NCBI GenBank assembly: GCA_015709215.1
Contig: JACCQN010000032.1
Location: forward strand, 1 to 38,389
Direction: 5' to 3'
DNA from: Bacteroidales bacterium
Lineage (GTDB): Bacteria; Bacteroidota; Bacteroidia; Bacteroidales; F082
DNA length: 38,389 bases
Shown here in pieces: positions 26,028 through 33,912 of the stretch. Position numbers and translations under genes: made by a program. Each line of letters begins with the position of its first letter. Position 1 is the first letter of the stretch. Below the pieces are notes generated by a model, which made no database searches, was not told the DNA's origin, and saw only the letters and a program-made list of their open reading frames with translations.

Positions 26028-26606
26028 ATGAAGAGAATCGTAATGACTTTATGGATTTCAATGTTTTTATTTTCGGGATTGCTTCATGCACAAGATACCC
26101 TTAACGAAATGACCGGAAGGGATTATCGCAGGTATAAGAAAAAGGAACGTAAAGAAGCAAACGCATATGAATTAACTGAAAACAGGAAGAAAATTCTCCG
26201 TTTGGTTGAAGATACTACTTTTGTGCTGGAGGCCGATAAATTTATTGGTTTAAGAGGTCAAGCTGAACCCATTTCCCCACTTACAAATTATTTTGCAGTT
26301 GATGGTGAAAATGTTGTCATTCAATTCTCTTTTGATTATCTGGCTGGTAAAAATGACCTGGGAGGCTTAACAAATACAGGAACAATAGTGAGTTACCTTA
26401 TTCAATCCAATAATCCCCGAAAACCCATCTTGGTTTTAGGACGACTCAAACCCATACCCGGGGGCGCGTTTATTCCTTTTGAGCTCGCAATTCAGGATAA
26501 TGGTTCTGCACGATTTAGTTTAATGAATAAAAGTGGACGGCAATTAACCTTAACTGGCAGGGTTATTTCACCGGATGAAACTGCTACTCGTTTATTTCGT
26601 AAATAG
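26028..26606 (+). CDS. DUF4251-family exported protein
   Basis: The protein has 192 residues. It has a signal peptide (about 1-21, ending Ala-Gln), then a basic stretch (RRYKKKERKEA) and a beta-rich domain whose pattern matches DUF4251, a family seen in Bacteroidota: ENRKKILRLVEDTTFVLEADKF, then NYFAVDGENVVIQFSFDY, and a C-terminal FSLMNKSGRQLTLTGRV. No lipobox Cys is seen. It is 55 bp downstream of pepE but lacks an obvious own promoter. Function of the family is unknown. Confidence 0.75.
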   Translation: MKRIVMTLWISMFLFSGLLHAQDTLNEMTGRDYRRYKKKERKEANAYELTENRKKILRLVEDTTFVLEADKFIGLRGQAEPISPLTNYFAVDGENVVIQFSFDYLAGKNDLGGLTNTGTIVSYLIQSNNPRKPILVLGRLKPIPGGAFIPFELAIQDNGSARFSLMNKSGRQLTLTGRVISPDETATRLFRK

Positions 26607-26800
26607 CTTGTTTTATGCCCTCAAAAATTGAATCGATAAAGATGGTAACAAAATGGTATTAAAATCATGAAAAAATAATCCGAAAATGAAAATAAAATTC
26701 TTCTTTTTTAAAAAGAATTACGGTGTTAATCAAATTTCTTTAAAACGCTGTCAATAAGCTATATAAATCAAGAAAAACCGAGATATAAATACTTAGGTTT

Positions 26801-26868
26801 TATTTTTGTGAGCCTTGCAGAATAAAATTCAAACCATTTAATAGCAGAATTAAAGCTCTTGTCGAACA
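26801..26868 (+). repeat. Direct repeat copy A of a promoter-like segment
   Basis: A segment starting TATTTTTGTGA and running through CATTTAATAGCAGA resembles the segment at 27471-27540 at roughly three quarters of the aligned positions by eye. Each begins with a -7-like box. Confidence 0.35.
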
Positions 26869-27470
26869 CCCAAAATGGTTAATACTTTTTAAGACTGGGG
26901 GCAACCTAGTCAAACATTACACCTTAAAAATAAACTTATTAAGTTAATACGGCTGTTTTTATCCAATCCTTTTTTAAAAGGCCAATCGCATAATTGTCCG
27001 TAAGCTATCGTTTGGGCTAGATTTGTTCCTGTGAAGGATGCTGCAAATTCCGACCGATATTGAATCCTAATTCCAAATCATGCTGGCCCCTTTTAAGGAA
27101 AATCAGTAAGCAGCGTATCTTTGAGGTTAATGCGCCTCACTTTTTCAATGAAGGACACTTTTCTGACAGCAATAAAACAAAGTCAGTCCGTCTTTCCGGA
27201 GTAGAGTTTCTGCGTCTTTTTTGTTAGCACCTCATTCCAAAAGGCTTCGTGCGCATACGTCATATTGTATTTACAGCTGTCGTTTCTGCACTAAAGAACC
27301 TGGCTAGAAGAACAAAATGTATATTAAACTCAATGAGTTAGCTCCTGATCGCTTATAAAGACTTGCAGGCAATGATCAGTTTATTTGCAAAATGTAACCA
27401 CCTCAGAGATGACATATAGCAGTTTAAAAATTAAAAATGGGCTTTAATGAAAAAAGGATACTGTTTTGCA

Positions 27471-27540
27471 TACCTTTTTGTGAACCCAGGACAATATTCG
27501 AATCATTTAATATCAGAGTTGAAGATTTTTGTTGACCTCT
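27471..27540 (+). repeat. Direct repeat copy B of a promoter-like segment
   Basis: It starts TACCTTTTTGTGA and contains CATTTAATATCAGA, resembling copy A at 26801-26868. The two copies lie about 670 bp apart. Confidence 0.35.
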
Positions 27541-27611
27541 ACATTTCATTTTTCACGCTTTCAAATCCTGCAGTTGTAGAAGTAACAAATTATCTTACAC
27601 ATGGACAGCTA

Positions 27612-27838
27612 GCTAGCGGTTCATTGAAATCCATTAATAAGTCGCCATCACATATTCTGTTCCCGCCAGAAACTTAATTTTGAGTTTTATTTTTTCAAAC
27701 ATGTCGATCAGGCTAGGGTAGTCCTCATCTTCATTTTTTAAGAAGTTTTTTGATATCCTGTATTACAAATGTTACGTTGTCCTTTTCTTTTTTAAACACA
27801 AAATCATAGAAATGCGATTTTTGTTTAGGGAAAGGTAT
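27612..27838 (-). pseudogene. Possible frameshifted gene remnant, unidentified
   Basis: On the minus strand about 36 codons (FPKQKSHFYDFVFKKEKDN...) end at a TGA, and a second frame continues at once (KNEDEDYPSLIDMFEKIKLK...) for about 33 codons to a TAA. The shift falls in an A-rich run near 27735-27745, as a one-base change would cause. Amino-acid composition is protein-like but I recognise no family. Confidence 0.3.
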
Positions 27839-27862
27839 TGTTTTTAAGATTAGAAGGAAACG

Positions 27863-27895
27863 AAAAAGTGCTAATACGTTATATATCAGCACTTT
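27863..27895 (-). terminator. Terminator after tRNA-Arg
   Basis: An 8-bp stem (27865-27872 with 27888-27895) with a 15-nt loop; on the minus strand a run of five T spans the end of the stem. It lies 25 bp past the 3' end of the tRNA. Confidence 0.7.
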
Positions 27896-27919
27896 ATAAT
27901 TTCAGGAGATTAACTTCAG

Positions 27920-27993
27920 TGATCCCGGAAGGACTCGAACCTTCGACCCGCAGCTTAGAAGGCTGCTGCTCTATCCAGCTGAGCTACGAGACC
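27920..27993 (-). tRNA. tRNA-Arg (anticodon UCU)
   Basis: The minus strand folds as a cloverleaf of 74 nt. The 7-bp acceptor stem (with two G-U pairs) closes on discriminator A; the T arm is a GAAGG stem with the TTCGAGT loop; the D arm and the anticodon loop CTTCTAA are present. The anticodon UCU (27957-27959) reads AGA/AGG. The 3' CCA is not encoded (CTG follows the discriminator), so the CCA-adding enzyme, encoded at 35801, is needed. Confidence 0.97.
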
Positions 27994-28050
27994 AAATTGC
28001 GGCTGCAAAAATAAGAAAATTGTATGGATAATTTTGCTTTAAAGCAAAAA

Positions 28051-28071
28051 AAGACGGCCATCGGCCGTCTT
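28051..28071 (-). terminator. Terminator of the RRM protein gene
   Basis: A 9-bp perfect stem (28051-28059 with 28063-28071) with a 3-nt loop is followed on the minus strand by TTTTTGC. Next to it is an 18-bp perfect palindrome (28032-28049). Confidence 0.85.
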
Positions 28072-28090
28072 GAGAAAGATAAGTATCTGT

Positions 28091-28492
28091 TTAGTAGCGG
28101 TTGCCATAACCACCATCGCCATCATTGCGTTTGTTAAAACCGCCTTCGCGACGTTGGTAGCCACCGCCACCACTGCCACCTTCGCGACGTTGATAGCCTC
28201 CGCCGCCACCACCTTCACGACGCTGGTAGCCGCCGCCACCTGGATTATCAGTTTTAGGACGAGCCTTTTTAACTACAATGGTATTACCCTCAACTTCTGT
28301 TTCGTTGAGTTCGTTGATAGCAGCATAGCCTTGCTCATCATCAGGCATTTCTACAAAACCGTAACCTTTTGAACGGTTTGTAAGTTTGTCAAAAATTACT
28401 TTGGCAGAAGTAACAGTGCCAAATTGCTCAAACAAAGCCTGGAGGTCTTCGCTGGTTGTTTTGAAATTAAGTTTTGCAACAAAAATGTTCAT
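28091..28492 (-). CDS. RRM RNA-binding protein with Gly/Arg-rich tail
   Basis: The protein has 133 residues. An RNA recognition motif covers about 1-78, with RNP2-like NIFVAKLNF at the start and RNP1-like KGYGFVEM at about 43-50. The tail (about 80-133) contains three GGGGYQRREGG-type repeats, as in the small cyanobacterial-type Rbp and cold-inducible RNA-binding proteins found across Bacteroidota. It likely binds RNA and may act in cold adaptation or RNA decay. The gap from its promoter-like box at 28624 implies a 5' untranslated region of about 120 nt, which could be regulatory. Cytoplasmic, no signal peptide. Confidence 0.9.
   Translation of the reverse strand: MNIFVAKLNFKTTSEDLQALFEQFGTVTSAKVIFDKLTNRSKGYGFVEMPDDEQGYAAINELNETEVEGNTIVVKKARPKTDNPGGGGYQRREGGGGGGYQRREGGSGGGGYQRREGGFNKRNDGDGGYGNRY
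28140..28245 (-). repeat. Coding repeats of the Gly-rich YQRREGG tail
   Basis: Three near-identical units of about 33-39 bp encode YQRREGG blocks separated by Gly runs in the RRM protein tail. Unit number is likely to vary between strains through slippage. Confidence 0.7.
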
Positions 28493-28623
28493 TGTAAATA
28501 AAGATAAAAGATAAATAATAAATCAATAAGGGCGGTAAACTGCATGAAAGTCAGAAGGGTAAGTTCGGAATTTAATGGTAGGTACGTTGCTTATTGAACA
28601 ATAATAATTAGATTAATACACGA

Positions 28624-28631
28624 CAAAGGTA
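28624..28631 (-). promoter_or_regulatory. -7 box of the RRM protein gene
   Basis: On the minus strand this reads TACCTTTG, the consensus -7 form. It sits 132 bp before the ATG at 28492, giving a long 5' leader. Confidence 0.5.
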
Positions 28632-28679
28632 GTTAAATAGTAATACGATCCTAATTTCCATGATAAAATTAAATATTTT

Positions 28680-29081
28680 TCATTTTTTTTTGATCCATTT
28701 TATTGCAGCTTCTTCAGTGCTAAATGGTTTTGACTGATAACCATGATCTTCTGTTTCTACCAATAAGGGTATTACGATGTCTTTTGGATTTGTTGTTAAA
28801 ATGGCAATTCGTTTGCCGCTAAATATTTCAGGATGCTTTCGATAATAGACAGGAATGTGCTTGTAATAGCTAACAGGAATTAGCAGGCGGGCTTTTCTGT
28901 ATTCTAAAACAAAGCCAATCGTTTCCTTTGGAATAATTTCGCGCTTAACTGCATCATCCCAGCTCGTTGTAATGTCGTCAATTCTGATCTCGCCATAATA
29001 AAACTTATACATAATGCGAGTTTCAGGATCAAAATAATATGCATAATTTTTTGTCATAGGTTGGTTTAGGCCGTTGAACAA
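28680..29081 (-). CDS. Conserved small protein of unknown function
   Basis: The protein has 133 residues from the ATG at 29081; an ATG at 29057 would shorten it by 8 residues and gives a start (MTKNYAYYFDPETRIMYKF) that looks natural. No signal peptide or cysteine motif is present. It contains an alpha/beta pattern with an ending FSTEEAAIKWI reminiscent of STAS-like single-domain proteins of Bacteroidota, but I cannot assign a family with confidence. It has its own promoter-like sequence (29108-29138) and is followed, 187 bp later, by the RRM gene. Confidence 0.6.
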   Translation of the reverse strand: MFNGLNQPMTKNYAYYFDPETRIMYKFYYGEIRIDDITTSWDDAVKREIIPKETIGFVLEYRKARLLIPVSYYKHIPVYYRKHPEIFSGKRIAILTTNPKDIVIPLLVETEDHGYQSKPFSTEEAAIKWIKKK

Positions 29082-29107
29082 TTGTAAAGAATAGCTGGTA
29101 TAGCCTA

Positions 29108-29140
29108 CAAATATAGGATTCTTGACTTATTTTGTCAAGA
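29108..29140 (-). promoter_or_regulatory. Promoter with overlapping palindrome before the gene at 28680-29081
   Basis: On the minus strand a TTG (29136-29138), then 20 nt, then TATATTTG (29108-29115). A 7-bp inverted repeat (29120-29126 with 29134-29140, 7-nt spacer) overlaps the -33 element and could be an operator. Confidence 0.5.
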
Positions 29141-29206
29141 GTTTGTGCGAAAAATGATAAAAATGTGAGGTTTGTCTTTGGAATCTGCCAGCATCACTCA
29201 GTACTA

Positions 29207-29845
29207 CTAAGCATCACTAAGGTTATACACCTCCTGGATTTCCCTTAGGCTTGCTTCAAAATTGATGTTGAGATCGATAAGTTTTCCGGTTTGGATATCA
29301 AAAACCCATCCATGAACTGTTGGGTAGTTGTTTTTTAGGTAAGATTTTTGAACAACAGCTGTTTTAATTACATTGAGGCATTGCTCTACAACATTGAGTT
29401 CTATTAATCGGCGATAACGTGCATCTGCTTCCTCAAGCGCATTAAGTTCAGTTTTGTGAATACGATAAACATCACGGATATTTCTGAGCCAAGGATTAAG
29501 GATTCCGAAGTCTTTCGATTGCATAGCAGCTTTTACACCTCCGCAATAATAATGTCCACAAACTACTATGTGCTTTACTTTCAAATAATCAACAGCGTAG
29601 TTAATTACGCTCATTACATTGAGATCGTTATTTCCGACCACATTGGCTATATTGCGATGCACAAAAACCTCGCCTGGTTTAGCACCCATTAATTCCTCTG
29701 CCGTAACGCGGCTATCACTACATCCAATATAAAGAAAATCAGGGTCTTGACCTTCTGAGAGTTTCTCAAAAAACTCTGAATTGGAAGCTTTCTTTTTAGC
29801 TACCCACTTTTTATTATTTTCAAAAATTTCGTTGTAGGATACCAT
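29207..29845 (-). CDS. Beta-class carbonic anhydrase
   Basis: The protein has 212 residues, usual for the family. Zinc ligands are C42 (in GCSDSRV), H98 and C101 (in CGHYYCGG), with D44 and R46 forming the conserved catalytic dyad. It interconverts CO2 and bicarbonate in the cytoplasm. It follows the thiolase of the neighbouring operon on the same strand after 65 bp and has no clear promoter of its own, so it may be the last gene of that transcript, supplying bicarbonate or buffering CO2 from the pathway. Confidence 0.93.
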   Translation of the reverse strand: MVSYNEIFENNKKWVAKKKASNSEFFEKLSEGQDPDFLYIGCSDSRVTAEELMGAKPGEVFVHRNIANVVGNNDLNVMSVINYAVDYLKVKHIVVCGHYYCGGVKAAMQSKDFGILNPWLRNIRDVYRIHKTELNALEEADARYRRLIELNVVEQCLNVIKTAVVQKSYLKNNYPTVHGWVFDIQTGKLIDLNINFEASLREIQEVYNLSDA

Positions 29846-29910
29846 AATTAATTCGTTGTAGAAGGCAACGAAAATAATAGAAAAAACAGCATAAAAGAAT
29901 AAAAAGAATG

Positions 29911-31116
29911 TTAAACTGATTCAATCACCATTGCAATACCCTGTCCAACGCCTATACACATGGTGCATAATGCTTTGTTCAAGCGATTGCGTTTGAGCTG
30001 ATAAGTTGCTGTTGTTAAAAGTCTAGCACCACTCATGCCCAACGGATGGCCTAAGGCAATAGCTCCACCTAATGGGTTAACACGTGGATCATCATCCGCA
30101 ATTCCAAGTTCGCGCAAACAGCCTAAGGCCTGAGCAGCAAAAGCTTCATTAAGTTCGATCAAATCAATCATGGAAAGCGATAATCCGAGCCTATTGAGTA
30201 ATTTATTAGTAGCTGGAACAGGCCCCATGCCCATAATCCGCGGAGGTACACCGGCAGCCGACATACCTAAAATCCGTACAAGTGGATTTAAATTAAAATG
30301 TTTCACAGCCTCAGCAGAAGCAATGATAAGTGCAGCAGCGCCATCATTGATACCAGAAGCATTTCCGGCTGTAATTGTTCCATTTTTGCGTGTCAGCACT
30401 TTTAGGCCTGCCAGCTTTTCAATGCTTGTTAGCCTCGGATGCTCGTCAGCTGAGATTACTTTAGGATCTCCTTTCCGCTGCGGAATCACAACTTCAATGA
30501 TTTCATCCTCATAAAGACTATTTTGTTGTGCTCTGGCCGCCTTTTGCTGGCTTCTAAAGGCAAAGAGATCCTGGTCTTCGCGATTGATCTTCAGCATATC
30601 AGCTATGTTTTCAGCAGTTTGCATCATCGACTCTGTGCCGTATATTTTATCCAGGACGGGGTTTATAAAACGCCAGCCGAGTGTAGTATCAAAAAGTTCA
30701 GGAGCGCGCTCAAAAGCTATTTCTGATTTTCCCATCACAAAAGGAGCTCGTGACATACTTTCGACTCCACCGGCAAAAATAAGCTCTGCTTCACCGGCTT
30801 TGATTGCTCTGGCAGCAGTTCCAACGGCATCCATTCCCGAACCACACAACCTGTTGATTGTCATTCCCGGAACTGAAGCTGGTAAACCAGCAACAAGCAG
30901 TGCCATTCGGGCCACATTACGATTGTCTTCGCCAGCCTGATTGGCACATCCAAGTATTACATCGTCAATGGCTTCTGGGTCGATTCCAGGATTACGATCA
31001 ACTAAAGCTTTCAGGGTGTATGCAGCCATATCGTCTGGCCTTAAACCTGAAAGAACGCCAGCATATTTGCCTACCGGAGTGCGAACAGCATCACAAATAA
31101 ATACTTCTTTGGACAT
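29911..31116 (-). CDS. Thiolase, PcaF-like (beta-ketoacyl-CoA thiolase)
   Basis: The protein has 401 residues. The acyl-accepting Cys is C91 in NRLCGSG; H357 lies in [10 protein letters not shown]387 in CIGVGQG is the second catalytic Cys; ELNEAFAAQ is present. The [16 protein letters not shown] stretch and the TTLGWRF segment match beta-ketoadipyl-CoA thiolases (PcaF) more than short-chain acetoacetyl-CoA thiolases. It would cleave a 3-oxoacyl-CoA with CoA to acetyl-CoA and a chain shortened by two carbons. It is the fifth gene of the operon, 24 bp after the aminotransferase. Thiolase identity is certain; chain specificity is inferred from resemblance. Confidence 0.92.
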   Translation of the reverse strand: MSKEVFICDAVRTPVGKYAGVLSGLRPDDMAAYTLKALVDRNPGIDPEAIDDVILGCANQAGEDNRNVARMALLVAGLPASVPGMTINRLCGSGMDAVGTAARAIKAGEAELIFAGGVESMSRAPFVMGKSEIAFERAPELFDTTLGWRFINPVLDKIYGTESMMQTAENIADMLKINREDQDLFAFRSQQKAARAQQNSLYEDEIIEVVIPQRKGDPKVISADEHPRLTSIEKLAGLKVLTRKNGTITAGNASGINDGAAALIIASAEAVKHFNLNPLVRILGMSAAGVPPRIMGMGPVPATNKLLNRLGLSLSMIDLIELNEAFAAQALGCLRELGIADDDPRVNPLGGAIALGHPLGMSGARLLTTATYQLKRNRLNKALCTMCIGVGQGIAMVIESV

Positions 31117-31140
31117 GAGTGAAAATTAGTTTTTGGAATT

Positions 31141-32490
31141 TTACGGGAAGCTAACAATTTGGTTATATAATTCTTCGAGCCGCGGCCTGATATGGCGAAA
31201 GCCGTTAAGCATAGCTTGCGAAAGGTGGTCAACTTCTTTTTGAGTGAGCGCTGTTGAAAACATGCAGGCACAGGTATTGATCATAATCAGCTTCTCTTTG
31301 TAGAAAAGATAATCAAGTAGCTCATTTATAACAGCATACACTGCAGGCCGCTGATAGGCTTCTCGATAGGTTTGTGGTGGAACCTGTCTGAAATGCAACC
31401 TGAACATCGATCCTGCTCCTGTGATAGAAATAGGAACGTCAGCCAACCTGATAGCATTCTCAATTTGAAAAATAGCTTTCTTAGTGAGATTATTCAAATC
31501 GTCAACAGCTTGTTGGTCAAATAATTCCATAGCAACGCGTCCGGCTGTCATCGTGATTGGATTGGCAGAAAAAGTGCCTGAATGCGGAAACCTGAGTTTT
31601 GGTTGCCATGGATCCAGCACTTCCATAATTTCAGATCGACCTGCCAAAGCACCAACAGGAAAACCACCACCAATAATTTTACCCAGTGCAGTAAGGTCGG
31701 GTTTTACACGGTATTTTTCCTGCGCCCCACCATAATTAACTCTAAATGTGACTACCTCATCAAAAACAAGTAAGGTGTTATTGCGACGCGTCCAATCATA
31801 TAAAGCCTCAATAAACTCATGAGTGCCTTCGAGCAGGCCAACCCGGTGCGGAACAGGGTCTAGGATAATACAAGCAATTTCATCGGCGTGATTGTCAAGA
31901 ATTGCCAGTGTGCGTTCGATATCATTGTATGGGAAAATAATAACGCCATCCAAAACCTCTTGCGGTGTTCCTTCGGCTACTGGCACACTGTTGGGGCTGC
32001 TAATATCTCCCCAGTTAAATGGATTTGCCGTCTGGCTCACTTCTGCAAAATCATAAGTGCCGTGGTATGCTCCTTCTGCTTTTGCAATTTTTGGTTTTCC
32101 GGTGAATGCCCTGGAGGCTTTGATCATTGCCATAACAGCTTCAGTACCACTATTTACGAAACGGATTTTTTCAAATCCTGGGGCACGTTTATGAAGTTCT
32201 TCAGCCAGCCTTATCTCTGCTTCGGTAGCCAATGTATAAGCTGTGCCTTTTTGTAGTTGCTCTATAACGGCTTCCACAATAGCGGGATGTGCATGGCCAT
32301 GGATCAGTGATGCCATATTATTGGCAAAGTCGATACGTTGCACACCGTCAACATCTTTCACATAGCAGCCTTTTGCCTCGGCAACATAATGTGGATGCGG
32401 TTTATGAAAAACAGTATTTCTGCTCACTCCGCCCGGAATCAGCTCAATAGCTTTTTGGTAGAGGGCTTCGCTTTTTGGATAAGATTTCAT
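31141..32490 (-). CDS. PLP class III aminotransferase (GSA aminomutase/beta-amino acid aminotransferase-like)
   Basis: The protein has 449 residues. It has the class III fold-type I PLP motifs: NSGTEAVM (114-121), the AYHG motif (141-144), FDEV (243-246) with D244 contacting the pyridine N, and the Schiff-base Lys K271 in LGKIIGGGFPVGA. It resembles HemL and the beta-phenylalanine aminotransferases, but its operon holds no other haem gene. Instead it lies between a CoA-transferase and a thiolase and behind an aminomutase, where an enzyme turning a beta-amino acid into a beta-keto acid would belong. Gaps are 37 bp upstream and 24 bp downstream. Family is sure; the beta-amino substrate is inferred from context. 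Confidence 0.88.
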   Translation of the reverse strand: MKSYPKSEALYQKAIELIPGGVSRNTVFHKPHPHYVAEAKGCYVKDVDGVQRIDFANNMASLIHGHAHPAIVEAVIEQLQKGTAYTLATEAEIRLAEELHKRAPGFEKIRFVNSGTEAVMAMIKASRAFTGKPKIAKAEGAYHGTYDFAEVSQTANPFNWGDISSPNSVPVAEGTPQEVLDGVIIFPYNDIERTLAILDNHADEIACIILDPVPHRVGLLEGTHEFIEALYDWTRRNNTLLVFDEVVTFRVNYGGAQEKYRVKPDLTALGKIIGGGFPVGALAGRSEIMEVLDPWQPKLRFPHSGTFSANPITMTAGRVAMELFDQQAVDDLNNLTKKAIFQIENAIRLADVPISITGAGSMFRLHFRQVPPQTYREAYQRPAVYAVINELLDYLFYKEKLIMINTCACMFSTALTQKEVDHLSQAMLNGFRHIRPRLEELYNQIVSFP

Positions 32491-32527
32491 GAAAAATCAA
32501 TTTGAAATTAAAATGTTTTTCTGTAAG

Positions 32528-33181
32528 CTAAAGAATCAGGGTGGCTTCAGTTACAGCTTGTAAATACTCAAAACTCACGCCCGGGGCCATTTCTTTCACT
32601 TGTAATCCCTGATCCGTTACATCAAGAATGGCCAGATTGGTGTAAATACGATTTACAACTGCTTTGCCAGTTAGCGGGTAACTGCATCGCTTAACGATCT
32701 TTGATTCACCGGTTTTGGTGTTGTGTTTTGTGATAACATAAATTGTTTTTACGCCGGCTACCAGATCCATTGCACCGCCTACAGCAGGAATGGCATCGGG
32801 TTCACCAGTTGACCAGTTAGCCAGATCACCATTTTCTGCAACTTGTAAGGCACCCAATACACAAACATCGATATGTTTGCCTCGGATCATTGTAAAACTA
32901 TCGGCATGATGAAAATAGCAGGCACCCGGAATGGCTGTCACGGCCTTTTTTCCGGCATTGATGAGTTCAGGATCTTCTTCTCCCGGTGCAGGAGCCGGTC
33001 CCATTCCTAATAAGCCATTTTCTGTATGGTAAATCAATTCGCGTCCTTCAGGTACAAAAGCAGCTACTTTTTCGGGGATACCTATGCCTAAATTAACGTA
33101 TGATCCATCCGGAATATCGAGGGCAACTTTCTGAGCCATTTGATTTACATCCCACCCTTGGATAATGTTCTTTTCTACCAT
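32528..33181 (-). CDS. 3-oxoacid CoA-transferase subunit B (PcaJ/ScoB-like)
   Basis: The protein has 217 residues. It carries the catalytic Glu in the HTENGLLGMGPAP motif, the NAGKKAVT and GDLANW motifs, GGAMDLVAG, and a YPLTG/RIYTNLAIL ending that matches beta-ketoadipate CoA-transferase (PcaJ) closely. With subunit A it would exchange CoA from an acyl-CoA (usually succinyl-CoA or acetyl-CoA) to a 3-oxo acid. Its start overlaps the end of subunit A by 7 bp, the usual translational coupling of this enzyme pair. Confidence 0.93.
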   Translation of the reverse strand: MVEKNIIQGWDVNQMAQKVALDIPDGSYVNLGIGIPEKVAAFVPEGRELIYHTENGLLGMGPAPAPGEEDPELINAGKKAVTAIPGACYFHHADSFTMIRGKHIDVCVLGALQVAENGDLANWSTGEPDAIPAVGGAMDLVAGVKTIYVITKHNTKTGESKIVKRCSYPLTGKAVVNRIYTNLAILDVTDQGLQVKEMAPGVSFEYLQAVTEATLIL

Positions 33182-33888
33182 GGATACCTCCTGTTTTCTG
33201 CTACAAGTTTTGATTCCTGAGCCGGATTTTCAATGTGCACTACACGTTGCACAAAGATTCCGGGTGTTACAACACATTCAGGATCAATGCCTCCCAAATT
33301 AACAAGATATTCTACCTGAATGATTGTAGTTTTAGCAGCAGTACACATTATTGGCCCAAAATTGCGAGCTGTTTTGTTATAAATAAGGTTTCCGTATCTA
33401 TCAGCTTTTAAGGCTTTAACTAAAGCAAAATCAGCTTTAATGGCGTGTTCCATAACGTATGTTATCCCATCAAAGGTTCTGGATTCCTTATGATCGGCTA
33501 GAGGAGTTCCAACGGAAGTTGGGGTATAAAAGGCTGGAATACCGGCACCGCCAGCGCGTATCCGCTCGGCCAATGTGCCTTGTGGAACAATTTCCAGTTC
33601 GATCTCTCCTTTTTTAAACAGCTCCGGAAAAACAGTAGAATTAGCCGTTCTGGGAAAAGAGCAAATCATTTTTTTTACTCTTTTGTGTGCGATTAAAGCT
33701 GCCAGGCCTACTTCTCCGCTTCCTGTGTTGTTGCTGACGATAGTCAGATTTTTTGCTCCCTGATCGATAAGCGCATGTATCAGTTCGATTGGACTACCGG
33801 CTTCTCCAAAACCGCTTATCATAATGGTAGCACCGTCGAAGATATCGTGAACGGCTTCTTCAGCGCTTGATAATATTTTATTAATCAT
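33175..33888 (-). CDS. 3-oxoacid CoA-transferase subunit A (PcaI/ScoA-like)
   Basis: The protein has 237 residues. The family motif GFGEAGSP near residue 26-33, the TIVSNNTGSGEVGLAALI stretch and FPRTANS mark subunit A of type I CoA-transferases. The C-terminal half contains GNLIYNKTARNFGPIMC. It forms a heteromer with the downstream subunit, whose ATG overlaps its stop. It follows the aminomutase after 24 bp. Substrate chain length cannot be read from sequence. Confidence 0.92.
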   Translation of the reverse strand: MINKILSSAEEAVHDIFDGATIMISGFGEAGSPIELIHALIDQGAKNLTIVSNNTGSGEVGLAALIAHKRVKKMICSFPRTANSTVFPELFKKGEIELEIVPQGTLAERIRAGGAGIPAFYTPTSVGTPLADHKESRTFDGITYVMEHAIKADFALVKALKADRYGNLIYNKTARNFGPIMCTAAKTTIIQVEYLVNLGGIDPECVVTPGIFVQRVVHIENPAQESKLVAENRRYPW

Positions 33889-33912
33889 ATCAATATGATT
33901 TTCAATTTTGGA

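Larger units (their letters stand above)
26607..27864. other. 1.25-kb gene-poor region on the 3' side of tRNA-Arg
   Basis: No intact gene is supported. A 76-codon plus-strand frame at 27447 has no recognisable features. Two short segments near 26801 and 27471 resemble each other by eye (see repeat entry). On the minus strand about 27680-27838 two adjacent frames read as one interrupted protein (see pseudogene entry). The region lies just past the 3' end of the tRNA, where integrative elements insert, but no copy of the tRNA 3' end was found in it. Confidence 0.4.

Noticed and set aside
27447-27677. 76-codon frame in the gene-poor region
   Set aside because: No recognisable domain or signal, and its 5' part overlaps the direct repeat copy.
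31141-32490. Calling the aminotransferase HemL (glutamate-1-semialdehyde aminomutase)
   Set aside because: The motifs are shared by many class III enzymes and the operon has no haem gene; the context favours a beta-amino acid aminotransferase.
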